Shown: one piece after another, positions 1 to 12,328 of the stretch
Layout of the letters: each line of letters starts with the position of its first letter
Numbering within the stretch: position 1 is the first letter of the stretch
Assembly: GCA_029204225.1 (NCBI GenBank)
Contig: CM055108.1
Location: forward strand, 7,164,613-7,228,612
Length of the DNA stretch: 64,000 bases
DNA from: Diphasiastrum complanatum
Taxonomy: Eukaryota; Streptophyta; Lycopodiopsida; Lycopodiales; Lycopodiaceae
Direction of reading: 5' to 3'
Program-made: the position numbers and the translations under genes
The notes under the pieces: model-generated
Told to the model about the DNA's origin: nothing
The model's input: only the letters and a program-made list of their open reading frames with translations
Database searches by the model: none

Positions 1-1760
1 GCTGTACAAGAAGGGAAGCATGTCCCCCTTCCCAAGTCTAGCTGTAGCAGCCTGTCTTATAGCAAATACAGGACTAGTAAAGAGGACACCTAAGTAAGTA
101 TAGGATGATACAACCTCCAGTGGCTGTCCGTCAAAGACAAGCTCCTGTCGTTGTATGATGCCCTGGATGTATTGAAGACCATAGCCTTGGTGTTTGCAAT
201 CTTAACCCTCAAACCCCATCTGGTACAAAAAGCATGAAGATTGTCTAACTGTCTCTGTAAGCCCTCTCTAGTCGGAGAAACTAGAGCCACATCATCTGCA
301 TAAAGAAGGATGGCAATTAGAATGTCACCAAGCTTGCAACATGTATCACCACACTCCTCAATGACTCTCTCAAGCTCATCAATATATAATCCAAAGAGTG
401 TGGGGGAGAAGGAGCAACCCTGCTAAACCCAATGGTGCTCCATATCTGGTTTGAGATGCCGATATCACTCTGAAAGCAACTCAGGACTCTCTCATAAAGT
501 GCCATCACTGCCAAGATGGTATAAGTGGAGAAACATAGGTCTCATAATCTTTGGATGAGAAGGGAACGTGGCACAAAGTCAAAGGCCTTCCCGAAGTCCA
601 TGAAACAACAGTAAACCCTCTGTCTCCGATGTCTGGCCTCCTTGATGATAGACCGAAGAGTGAAGATGTGGTGTGGTGGAATAGTGAGCTCGGAAGCCTG
701 CCTGACCCATATCATGTAATCTCCTGATCTTTGCCTCATAATTGGTCGCCGACTGAAGAATAGTGCCATACAGCTTCGCAATAATAAGTGTGGTAGTTAC
801 TAGGATTCATGGGGTCACCACTTTTGTGGATGGAATGGATAATGTTAATACACCAGGAAGACGAGAAACCAGAGACAACAGCACGGTTGAGTAGAGTGGC
901 TAAGATGGGAGAGAGTGGGAAAACAACATGGATGAACAATCCTGAATCAAGGTCCTCAATATCTCTTGTACGTTGGGTCTTCAGTCTTTTAATGGCGCCA
1001 TGGATCATGTCGGGAGTGAAGAAGGTGAATTCACATGGGTGTGGAGATATAGTGATGGGTGAATTAGTAAGTATAGTGTAGAGTGAGGTGGCATATGTGG
1101 TCCATGTTTGTAAGTCCTCAATAAGGGGAGGTGGAGCACAAAGAATGAACACATGCCAAAAGGCACCTGTAGGGCGTCAATTAGGCGTCTCCCTTCACGT
1201 TCTTCGAAGGCACACTTTTTGCGGCGAAGTGTATGATGGAGATTTCTACGATCAATACGAAGAGTAACTGGTTCATATAGACATGCATGGGCCACACAAA
1301 GGTGTAAAGAGCGACACTCATCATCAAACCAAGGAGGTCGAATGGGACGGGAAGAGCTGGAAGGACGTCGATAGGGTTTTGAAGGGAAGGACAATGAAGC
1401 AGCAGTGTGAAGTGATGTGGTCAGAAAGTCGGCTTGTGTTATGGGGAAAGTGGCTTAGTAAGGATATAAGGGCCTCTTGGTATGTCTGGATATATGTGTG
1501 AGTGAAAGTATATCTGGGTGCATAGTCAGTGAAGGAGTGAGAGGGAGGTGGTGAGGGTAATATAGAGCCCAGATGGAAAGACATGGAGTGGCCAGAGAGA
1601 GTAGTGGGGAGATGGGATAAGGGATGGTGACCCCATGTGGTAGTCGATGACACTGTGTCCGTCACTGTGGGGATGGCACGTGTAGCTGCTCAAATCAGGC
1701 CAACAAGCTAGGCCATTATAAATGGCTAACTCATGGGCTTCACCATGCTGCAACAAGTAC
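1..1760 (-). mobile_element. Degenerate LINE (non-LTR) retrotransposon, endonuclease end to reverse transcriptase
   Basis: Reading the minus strand from about 1760 leftwards gives fragments in the order of a plant L1-type ORF2. First comes the end of an apurinic endonuclease (GHSVIDYHMGS near 1620-1660), then the linker with PPWFDDECRSL (near 1320), then reverse transcriptase. The RT start is seen as IHSIHKSGDPMNPSNYH (near 770-830), then the block GKAFDFVPRSLL (545-600), and the catalytic LLYADDVALVSP, with the YADD codons at 291-302. The frame is broken by many frameshifts and stops, so the copy is dead. It runs off the left edge of the window, so the RT C-terminus, 3' UTR and any poly-A tail are not visible. 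The family assignment is sure; exact ends are not. Confidence 0.85.
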
Positions 1761-1975
1761 TCTTATATAGTGACAGGCCCATGTGAATCGGCTGTCTTGC
1801 TTCAGCATATCCACTTCTTGTTGTAGTTTACCATTAGCATCTTTAAGCTGGGACACTTCGAGTTTAACCAACTGGAGTTCCGTTTTTAAGATCTGGAAAT
1901 CCTGTAATAGGACAGTCACACTAGCAGCCACATAGGATTCAACAGCCTTATCCGGAGTATAGGGTTCATCAGAAA
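1760..1975 (-). pseudogene. Short coiled-coil ORF, origin unknown
   Basis: An open minus-strand frame of roughly 70 codons reads through AVESYVAASVTVLLQDFQ and LVKLEVSQLKDANGKLQQEV, with leucines spaced as in a coiled coil. It lies just upstream of the LINE endonuclease but shows no LINE ORF1 signature that I recognise. A similar leucine/glutamate-rich stretch occurs at 62150-62330 near a gypsy remnant, so a retrotransposon Gag origin is possible. No initiation codon context or partner supports it as a host gene. Confidence 0.3.
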
Positions 1976-2167
1976 ATGGTTAATTTTTTTTAGGAGCCAG
2001 TGAAGGAGGTGGGAGAGGTGCTTGTAGGGGAGGGACAGAGAGGGGTGAGCAGGGAGCAGACGCCGCAGGCATGCTGTGCAGCAGCAGTATCTGGGTACTG
2101 CGCAGCAGCAGGGGAAGGGGATGGGGGTGGATCTGGAGGGAGAGGGGGAGCGTGGCTCCCCCTGGTT

Positions 2168-2168
<1 letters not shown>

Positions 2169-2222
<54 letters not shown>
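2169..2222. repeat. (GA)n microsatellite
   Basis: About 27 uninterrupted GA dinucleotides lie directly 5' of the first visible katanin-like exon, inside what should be an intron. Confidence 0.97.
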
Positions 2223-2226
<4 letters not shown>

Positions 2227-2234
2227 ACTTTTGA

Positions 2235-3675
<1,441 letters not shown>

Positions 3676-4730
3676 AAAGCACGCCTATTGGCACTTTCTG
3701 ATTGCATCGCTGGCTCTTCATTTTCATGGGATTACATTCTCCTTTCAGGCATAAGCCTAGACAGGAAGGCAAAGTCATGATATAGCATCTGTTTATATGA
3801 GATATTGTGGCCCATACGTAGTGTGTGATGGTGCTGTCAACCTCACCTTTTTCATAGAAAGCACCATCAATCCGAGACTACACATTCAATCAGTCCTGGA
3901 AAAAATGTAAAAATATAGCACTATTAAATACCCATTCTTTATATGATAAATGCATTTTTTGATGTAAGTTTGGCAACTAACTGAAGATGGTTGTTAAATT
4001 TTACTTCGATGTATCCAACCATAATCTTATATTGCTGCAACAATGAACTCTCTCAGAGATTTACCCAAATGATGTTCTTGTGCAATTGCATCGGTATTGA
4101 TAGCTAGCTAATGTGGGAGCTGGTGAAACATATATTGTGAAGATACGGTTGATAGTTTTGGCAATGTTGCCAACTACCTCGAGACTAAAGTAAAGATCAT
4201 CTGATGTGGTTAGTTTGATATGAAATGAACAATAAACAAAATTAGGGCTTGTATTTCAACCAAATGCCTGGATCTTGTTAGATGCCTAAAAGTATTGCAT
4301 TTCTTGGCCTTGGAAGGAAGGTTTTGAAATACATGCACAAGCATGGGCCAAATGCACAAGCACAACCTTGCTTTAATGATCCTTCTCCCACTTTTTATCC
4401 TCCCTCTTTTCTGATCTTCTAAGCCCCTAGTTTTGGTTAAGGCTAGTAGATATTTAGTTAGGTTCAGATGTTCCTTCAGCTGCAACTCAAGTGTTAGCTC
4501 TAGTTCTATTGTTTTTCCATCTATTGTGGCCTGTACACTGAAGGTTCTACCCACTTTGTTAACTTTGCTTGTAGGAAATATCAGTATGAAGGACTAGATA
4601 CAAAAAGACCATGAAAATGCCGAAAAAGATAAGATTCCAAAGACTTATGCTTTAAACATTTCCAAAATACAAAAAATAGTATGGAAAATTGGTGGATCGG
4701 ATGGAAATAGTTGAAGGAAATCAGATATCT
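3676..4730. other. Non-coding stretch after the katanin-like gene
   Basis: AT-rich sequence without a recognisable gene. The first few hundred bases are probably 3' UTR. An open minus-strand frame at 4210-4554 has no familiar motif, and I read it as chance. Confidence 0.5.
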
Positions 4731-5165
4731 CTACAAGCTTAAAAAAATCAGCTCATCATTAGCAGGCCTTATCGTGAACAATAAAGCTTTTATAATAGAA
4801 AACCATTGTTGCACTCCAACTGCATGTGGAGACAACCTACTCTTGTCATGATATTGAGAGAGACTGTGGATTCTTCTAATGTGATAACTCATTAGGAAAT
4901 TTACAACATGCTCCATAGGATTATCTATGTTCTGGCAATTTTTCATATGAAATTTTTTAAGCATAGAAAGAGCATATCTAGATTAACTAATAAAATGCTT
5001 GACCTTGACATAGATCTATCTCTAGGCCTAAGATGTAGTGAAGTTCACCTAGATCTTTGCATCTTGAATTCAATACCTAGTGCACTTTTTGTTTCATCAA
5101 CAAGCTTCAAACAACTTCCACTCAAGATAATATCATCTACATGAAAGCAGGTAAGGCTATAGTAG
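4731..5165 (-). pseudogene. Copia reverse transcriptase scrap
   Basis: Minus-strand reading gives HVDDIILSGSCLKLVDETKS (around 5090-5150), then KMQ followed by a frameshift, then LKKFHMKNCQNIDNPMEHVV (around 4905-4960). This matches the RT active-site strand (normally YVDDI) and the downstream SMLKKFHMENSKSIDTPMEQ region of copia element C at 28593-30035. It is a short, old fragment of a relative of that element, with frameshifts and stops. Confidence 0.75.
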
Positions 5166-6489
5166 GTTTTTTGAGAAACCATGCTAGAAAAAGTGTGCCA
5201 TCCTACAAGAATTCAATCATTCATAGCTCGCATGTGTAATGTCCAATTGGTAGGGTGACATGACAATCATATTCCTCTATACTATGCTTTATAGTGACCA
5301 ATTTGATGTTGAAGCTAATCTCCCTTCACCTTGGCTTTTTGAAGATAGAAAAGCAGAATTTCCTAGAATAGAGTCAAATTAACATCTTATTTGTTTGGAG
5401 TTAAATATAGCATGTTCTACTCCAATTTGAGTTCTAAAAAATCAATGTGAAGAAGTCATATTTGTGCTACATAAACAAGGGGTCTACATTGTGGATTTGA
5501 TGAATACTCTTGCACAATATTATGGGGAGTTATTGAATATAAAAGCTTCTACAAAGCAATTATCAAAAGTGTAACACCTTTTCTATCACATCTCTGAACG
5601 GCAAAGTTACTTTTTCTAACATCCTTGGTTTCAATGAAAAATTGCAAGATTGTTAGGTTGAAAAACAAGCATTGCGGTTGGATAGGTTTCCACACATAAT
5701 ATTTTTGTTAGAGAAGGAAGAAACTTACATACAAGATACATTGTTGGACATGTGGAGGAAAGACCTAAAGATTTTTGGGATGAAACTGGTGGGCAAGTCA
5801 AAGAATCACAAAAATGAAATCTAATAAGTGGCATGGCTCAACTAGGCTAAAAACTTATATGAGGCAAAGGGAATCAATCATATTATAACATCCTTTCATG
5901 CCAATGGATTGTGATTCTCAACGAAGAAGTGAAATGGGTATTATCAAATGTGTCCAATGGCAAAGTTCAAGATATTGAGGATTTGTAAGTTGATTTTTTT
6001 TAAATTGGAAAAGTACTTGCTCAAGATATTACATCAAATTGCGCATTATTTGAAGAATTTATTGATTTATGGTTAAAAAACATATATGTTAGTTCTTTTT
6101 GCTACAAAATGACAACATAAATGATATTATAGTTGCTAACATATTGTCTTAACGATGAAAGTGGGTGTTGCAAAGCTTCTTCGTTATTATCTTAAACTTT
6201 TTCTATATGCAAATGTTGTGCTCTACATGCCTACAATACCATCTTTGTTCTCAAGGAAATTTATGTGAGAATTTCAATTTCTATAGACTTGGACAAAACA
6301 AAAGGTCAAGGTATTCCACTTAAAAAGGTTCTTGATCCTCTTGTCTTATTATAATTGAAATAATTTAAGGATACAAATATTTGGAAGTCGACATGCTCAC
6401 AACATCTTTGATGGATTGCATGCTTTGACAAAAGGCTTGTTGGTGGATGGAACTCCTTTCAAACTACAGAAAAAACTTGTAGAAAAGCT
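5166..6489. other. AT-rich intergenic sequence, nothing recognised
   Basis: No frame of useful length and no motif that I can name. Some of the plus-strand sequence from about 6190 onward may belong to the LINE fragment that follows. Confidence 0.4.
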
Positions 6490-6960
6490 GAAAAATGGAG
6501 ATGGCATAGGATAATGACACTCTTTGAGACTTTAGTAGCACCAATATTACTTTATAGCTATCAAATTTAGAGATCACCATATGCAAGGTCTCCAAAAGAG
6601 ATTGTTGACCTCTTGTTTGAGTGTGAATCAAGCCCCCTCTTATCCTATTATCTTGGTCGAAATAGACTTCTCTTGGAAGGCGTGACCATGATTAAGATTG
6701 TTAGATACTTTGAAAAGATAAGAGATTGACAAGATCACCATCTCTTAAATATAGCAGCTCACAATTGCAAGCTTTTCCTAAGATTTAGTGGTGGATGGTG
6801 GATCAACAATATGAGATGGTCCCTTTTTGGAAATACAATGAAATGAATGGTGTAAGAATCCTTGACAATTTGAGATCCTTTTGCAAAAAATGTTTTATCA
6901 ATGGTATTTGGAAGAACCTTTGAAGAGAAAAAAACCAATATCATAAAGAGTCTTTAAATT
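6490..6960 (+). pseudogene. LINE 3' terminal fragment (post-RT region)
   Basis: The plus strand reads TLFETLVAPILLYSYQI, then RSPYARSPKEI and, with stops, LLLEGVTMIKIVRYFEKI and WWINNMRWSLFGN. This resembles the conserved segment after the RT fingers/palm of plant LINEs, where LFD/ETLVxPxLLYGxExWG is typical. Several in-frame stops make it a remnant. It is on the opposite strand to the LINE at the window start, so it is a separate insertion. Confidence 0.5.
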
Positions 6961-7389
6961 GAACTAAGACTTTTGAGGATCAATCCATAAACACATTCTT
7001 GAGCGTATATTCATGAAGGTTAACAATTCATATGGCATGGGGTTGATGGCGCATCCCAAAGCCAGATTGGGAAGAATGAATATGCACGCTTTGTCAAATT
7101 TAAAAATTGAAAATAAAACATCGTTACCATTTGGATTGTAGCAGCCAACAATCACTTCAGGACAAGCTCAAAGGGAATTTCAGAATTGATTGCAACCAAC
7201 TTATAGCTTTCTTGATCATGATAATGTTAATATGATTGGTAGTCTCACTACTAAAGCTCATGTTAGATGTAAGCTTATTTTTGAATCTTTAAGAGACCAT
7301 GTTTTATTATTATTATAAAATTTGATATAGGTTTTATTTGATATGTTTTTGAAAATCCAAGATTTGCACTTTTCTTGACTTATTTGTTG

Positions 7390-7908
7390 GTACCATAGAC
7401 AATATTGATCTCTGAGAATGTTAATAAAGGGCTCAATTCGACATCATAGATCCAGTAGGCTTTCTGTGATGTCGAGTATCAGATGAAAATAATACTGCAG
7501 CTAATTGAATCAAGTTTCTTTCTTAGGTCAAAAGGAATCTACAAATAGCTAAGACAACCAGATAGTCGGAGGTACTTCAGACTCGGTTTGTATCTATGAT
7601 AACTTCAAATGGAGTCTTTGAGTTGATTGCTTTAGTGCTTGAGTAATTCTGCAGATATCAAGCTATTGAAATTGCTTCAGCCCAAAAAATCTTGGATAAC
7701 TGAGCGTTTTACATCATTGATCGTGCCGCATTGAGTAATGCTTGGTTCTTCCTCTTGACGACTCCATTCTGCTGTGGTGTGTAGTTGGTGTGAATTGATG
7801 ATGAATGCCGCATGATGATAAGTAGTCGGCCATTTCATCTGACAAATATTCTCCCCCACTATCTGTGCGAAGGGCCTTGAGCTTTTGACCAGTCCGTGTC
7901 TCAGCAAT
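7390..7908 (-). pseudogene. Copia integrase fragment abutting the LTR remnant of element A
   Basis: The minus strand encodes KLKALRTDSGGEYLSDEMAD (catalytic Asp of the integrase core, near 7830-7890). It continues, frameshifted, through FWAEAISIA and YLQNYSSTKAINSKTPFE, and then YSTSQKAYWIYDVE near 7440-7490, the Tyr-rich patch before the RT domain. It ends where sequence matching the 3' LTR of element A begins, at about 7909. Copia A itself lacks its integrase region, so this may be that piece in inverted orientation; that is an inference. Confidence 0.7.
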
Positions 7909-8060
7909 ATTGTTTCGTTCAAAATTGATAGGCGTAGTCATGCATAGAGAAAGAGAAAGAGAGTTTATTTCGCTGCGTACGATAAGTTTTAATTCTTGTC
8001 GTTTGAATTCTTTTTATTCGATTCTATTCGACCTATGTTCTCACACACCTCTTTCCAACA
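7909..8060 (+). repeat. 5' LTR remnant of copia A
   Basis: This aligns with 19980-20131 at a constant offset of 12071 bases. Shared landmarks are GATAGGCGTAGTCATGCATA, GTACGATAAGTTTTAATTCT and the end CACCTCTTTCCAACA. Similarity stops abruptly near 7909, so about 880 bases of the LTR are missing. Confidence 0.85.
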
Positions 8061-8072
8061 TGGTATTAGAGC
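8061..8072 (+). promoter_or_regulatory. Primer-binding site, copia A
   Basis: TGGTATTAGAGC directly follows the LTR end. It differs at one base from the initiator-Met complement TGGTATCAGAGC used by copia elements B, C and E in this window. Confidence 0.8.
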
Positions 8073-8235
8073 GTTGATTCTTCAAGGCCTAATACTACAT
8101 CAGAGCGCAAGCTCTAATACTTGATATCTTTCACAATATCAAATTATTCTTCAGTTCGAATCAATCTATTTCGGTATCAGAGAATTGATTTCCACAGCAC
8201 GGTATCTCTCTTAACGTCGATAGACTAAAGGCCAA

Positions 8236-9125
8236 ATGGATTCTCAAAGTAAAGCCGGTCTTATCGTAGACAAGCTGAATGGATCCAATTATCATTTATG
8301 GAAATTTAAGATGAAGACCTTGCTAATTGCCAACGAGTTGTGAGATGTTGTTACAGGTTTTGAAGTGAAGCCTGAAGATGACATAGAAGACTCGAAATGG
8401 AAAGGATGGTAAGGCTTTCGCGCTCATTATCCTCAATATATCAGATACTCAAATTGGCCACGTAGTTGAAGCCAAAAGTTTGGGACATCTTGAGCTCACT
8501 ATATGATGTGAGAGACGTAACTACCAAGTTACATCTTCGAAAGAAAATTTTTATACTCAAAATTTTGAATAATAATTCTCTTCAGAATCCTATTAACCAG
8601 TTTAAGAATTTCTTGCAACAGATGGCCATTGTCAGATCAGTCATACGCAATTATGACATTGCTTTCAAGCCTGCCCTCTACATATGAGAACTGGGTGATG
8701 ATCATCACGACACACTCAAATTTAACTCTTACCAGAGTTATCACTATGTTGTTGCAAGAAGATAATTGAAGAAGTCAAGACACTCCGTCTCATGCTCTAT
8801 ATGTCAACAAGGGCTTGAAATGACAAAAGTAGAAAAGATCCAAGCAGTCTACATCGAATCAGAAACAGACTCAAAGTCAAGAACAATTATCAAATCCACA
8901 TTCGTCAAAGAAGAACGCCTTACAGCACAAAGAAGTATGTTCATCTTGGTGATGATAGCACTCAAGCTATCGAAGGTGAAGGTACAGTAAGATTAAGGTT
9001 CCAACATGATCAATTCAAACTACTGTCAAAAGTCTTGTATGTTCCTAAACTCTCTACAAATCTATTATCAATAAGTAGAATTACAGATTTAGTTCAACGG
9101 AAAAAAAGAATATATGCTTTCAAGT
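8236..9125 (+). pseudogene. Copia A gag to protease end, broken
   Basis: The ATG at 8236 opens MDSQSKAGLIVDKLNGSNY, followed by HLWKFKMKTLLIANEL, the standard copia Gag N-terminus, then a stop. Later frames give further Gag pieces (INQFKNFLQQMAIVRSVI near 8600). From about 8985 a frame reads GEGTVRLRF and LLSKVLYVPKLSTNLLSIS, the C-terminal part of the aspartic protease region. It continues as FNGKKEYMLSSK up to 9128, where homology ends at the nested insertion. No catalytic DSGA motif is visible, so the protease core is deleted or unrecognisable. Confidence 0.75.
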
Positions 9126-9219
9126 AAGATTATGTTTTAAACTATTCATGTGTTTTGTTTCATCTAGCACTCAATGGTTGTGAATTATTTTTTTTCTAAA
9201 TCTTATTTTTCTTTTGCAG

Positions 9220-10866
9220 ATCAGCTTTAGTCACCAATGAAAATCTGAAAGACAAGGACATGATTGGAAAGTCTTTGAGTGCAGTACTTACAACCAAGTC
9301 AACAACGAGTCTACTTGGAAATCAACGATATTCTCGAATCAAGTCCAAGATTGTAGAGGCCCTTATGGGCGAAGTAGGCAAGATCATTGACCGAAAATTG
9401 AAACAAGGAGCATGTGATTATTCTGGTATTAGCAGAGTTGCATATGACACAATGTTTAAAATTATCAAAGAGGCATTTGGACAAGTACATATAAGAGAAT
9501 TTCCTATTCCTCGGCCCTTTCAAATCAAATTAGAGAGGGATGTGTTAAACAGGGGTTTGCAAAACATCATTGGTATTTCTTACCATATAAATGAAATTGA
9601 TAACTCAAAACATGGCACTTTGTCATATGATTCTACCAACAATATGTTTGTAGATCTGAATCATTGACTGAGATTTATTGTGAAGTTTTATGGAATCACA
9701 AATGAAAGTGTTGAAAAAATGATATTAATTCTCAAGGTAGATGAATCAGAAGTAATAAAGGGACAAAAGCTGGAAAGGGTTAGTGTTACAATTATGAATG
9801 GAGCATTCAGCAATACGATAAACTAGAGAGTCTTGATTTCAGTGTGTAGTCCAAAAATAATATTTGGTGGTTAGCAGCTTTCCAGGTTTAAATCTATTCT
9901 ATTGAGTACTAGCAACTAATTCATTTTGAGAATTAATGGTTTTGTGTTTTAAGCTAATATTGTTTTGTTATTATTGTTCTGAGTTCAATTCTCCTAAAAT
10001 AGTTCATGATTTTGTGTTTCAAACAGGTTTTAAAAGAAGATTATGACATTCTATTTTGGATTTTTAATAAAACATAATATTCAGAGATAATTAAGAATCA
10101 TATGAGCGACACACCACTCAAAGTTCCTGGAATAGGTGATTTTAAGGTGGAATGGCATTTGGCTGGAGACCTGAAGTCGTTGAAGTGCATGTTCAACGTC
10201 TCACATGGAGCAAATTCAAAACATCCATGCCTCTATTGCATGAAAACTACACATGACATGTCGAGGAGAACGAGAGTTTCAAGGGATATAGAAGATCCGA
10301 CTTGGAAACCAGTATTATCGATTCCGCTTGAAAATGTTCACATTTGTACACTACATGGAGAGGTTAGAATTATCAAAAATTTGATATACCTTCATATTTG
10401 GTTTCTTTGGAATACTAAGCCAGAGTCATAAGCCAAAAAGGCAATAGCTCGATTGGAAGAAGTTTTATCAAAAGCGGGACTTCATAAAGGACACGTTAAA
10501 ATACAAAAGGACGAGAAGCTTTCAGGGAAATCGGGAAACATCCCATGCAAACCAAGTATAGGAGGATCCAAAGCTCATCATTTCTTATCACATCATTTTG
10601 GAAAACCAACTAAAATCAAGTACTCAATTTGGATAGATGTACTGAATGCCACAAAGGATTTTGAAGAAAAAGGAACAACGAGGATAAAAAAAGTTGAAGT
10701 CTGGACAAAGCTTGACAACATGGTCAAATTGCTCAGAAAAGATAAACTATCTGATACTGATGTCCTACTAATTGAGAAATCAACAATTGAGTTTGTGGAT
10801 GCAGTTAAAGACGCCTGGGGTGAAGATCATATTACGCATTATATGGTAGATCTCTTTTCAATGTAA
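9220..10866 (+). pseudogene. Transposase-like protein with D / CxxC / H motifs, broken by in-frame stops
   Basis: A plausible acceptor (TTTTGCAG) precedes 9220. One frame then runs through DYSGISRVAYDTMFKIIKEA and MILILKVDESEVIKGQ to about 9820, interrupted by a TGA at 9665-9667. After an AT-rich gap an acceptor at 10026 reopens coding sequence: VEWHLAGDLKSLKCMF, then HGANSKHPCLYCMK, then CTLHGEVRIIKNLIYLHIWF, KAGLHKGHVKIQKDEKLSGK and SIGGSKAHHFLSHHFG, ending near 10850. There are further in-frame stops near 10076 and 10429. An acidic residue followed about 20 residues later by CxxC and then a His-x3-Arg block resembles the zinc-binding arrangement of CACTA/Mirage/Chapaev and Transib transposases. 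I cannot name the superfamily. The first exon and the third catalytic acidic residue are not located. Confidence 0.5.
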
Positions 10867-10916
10867 CTAACTCTTCGATTTATAATCTCATTGCACATAT
10901 GCTAAATTTAAAATGA

Positions 10917-12176
10917 TTAAAATGACAATATTTGTATCTCTGATATTGCAGCACATTTTACAACATCATGCATCATTTTTTGCAACAGCTTACGGCAGTC
11001 TAAGTATTTGGTCATCACAAGGAATGGAGAAATCACATTGGCAAGCCAGAGCAACATTTCATTGTCTCTCTTTGCAAAAATAATTTTATATGTATTCGAA
11101 GGGTATTTATGCCTATTTGAGAAAAAGGATAACGCTTTAATTGCCATTATAATTGTCGCAGCATCTGAAGAAAATTTGCTATGATGAATGCAAATCTCTT
11201 TATTTACAAAGCACTTCAAATAATTGGACAGAGATGAATCCCTTTGTCGTGATCCCTGGCCTTCCCTCAAATATCCCTGCCTTGTTGCAAAGGCATCCAC
11301 CTCAATAGTAGCTTGTAAAATACGAGTAAATGTCACATGTCTTGAAAAACAAAATAACTATATTTGAATAAAAAACTCATTAAGATAAAACCAGATTTAC
11401 CTACCAGATCACGCTCATCAGCTTCAATAAGTGCAGCAGTATGTAGATCATGACCAGCAACAATGGTCGTCGAAGCATTGGATGGACTAGTTTCCGAAGA
11501 CCGTGACACATATCTGCTCTAGATTTTCAGAAAGTTCTCCTCACCGGGCAAATTTGCCTGGTATGCCCTGCTTTCAGACATGATTGACTGCAGTGCTTCA
11601 GTCCCATCCATCCATTCATCTCCGTCTTTGTAATCAATAGAAGCACGTAGATCATCATCACCGTCGAGATCTATGAAGTCCCCGAATTCTTTGATGAAAT
11701 TAGACAAAATTGATAATATTCATCCTCCCTCAAATCAAGAACATCTCCAACATCATTCAGTGAGAGGTATGCGAGACTATTCATGTAATACACTGGCAAA
11801 TCGAGGAGAGTCTTGGTTTTATCATATGGATTCACGTCAGATAAGGAAGAAATGGACAATACATGAGACTCGGCTGGGTCGTACATTGATGCCAATCTTG
11901 CCTCCTCGTCAGCACCCAATCAGTTGATGATGAGGCATCATTAATGCTAAGCCTCGAAGTTCTTGCCTCATCAGGAATAAGAGCAGAAAGATAAAACACA
12001 AAGCCCATGCCTTCCTGCAAAAAACGACATGATCGATTGTGCTGGTCACAATGGACCACACGTTTAAAATCACTCATGATTTTCGTGAATCGTCGGTTGT
12101 GGCTTTGCTTTAAAGATGGTTGGGCAAGTACTAGGTCATGAAAATGGATGAATCGTAGATTATCCATTATCAACAT
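10917..12176 (-). pseudogene. Unidentified intron-containing gene of the nested block
   Basis: From an ATG at 12176 the minus strand reads MDNLRFIHFHDLVLAQPSLK and RSCRFLQEGMGFVFYLSAL, to SRLSINDASSSTD. A frame change near 11920 follows, then EEARLASMYDPAESHVLSIS and LNDVGDVLDLREDEYYQFC, then acidic LDGDDDLRASIDYKDGDEWM. After a GT-AG intron (about 11337-11402) it reads HVTFTRILQATIEVDAFATR to about 10930. I recognise no domain. The gene faces away from the histone/Ulp1 gene and shares an upstream region with it, as ORF pairs in plant DNA transposons often do. Frame changes may be introns or decay. Confidence 0.4.
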
Positions 12177-12328
12177 AGACTAATTTAGACTATCATAATA
12201 CTCTTTATACAACACTAGAAAATAGGATTTATGTTCTGATCCAAACCTCTCAATATCAAAAGACATATTGAAATACGTCGTATTAGAGGATGAGCGGCCA
12301 TCTTGAAAGCATGACCAGTATGGCCGAG

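Noticed and set aside
4210-4554. 114-codon minus-strand frame
   Set aside because: No recognisable motif, no splice or promoter context; consistent with chance in AT-rich DNA.
8100-8200. tRNA-like words (GTTCGAATC) in the copia A leader
   Set aside because: No cloverleaf could be drawn around it and it lies in a retrotransposon leader.
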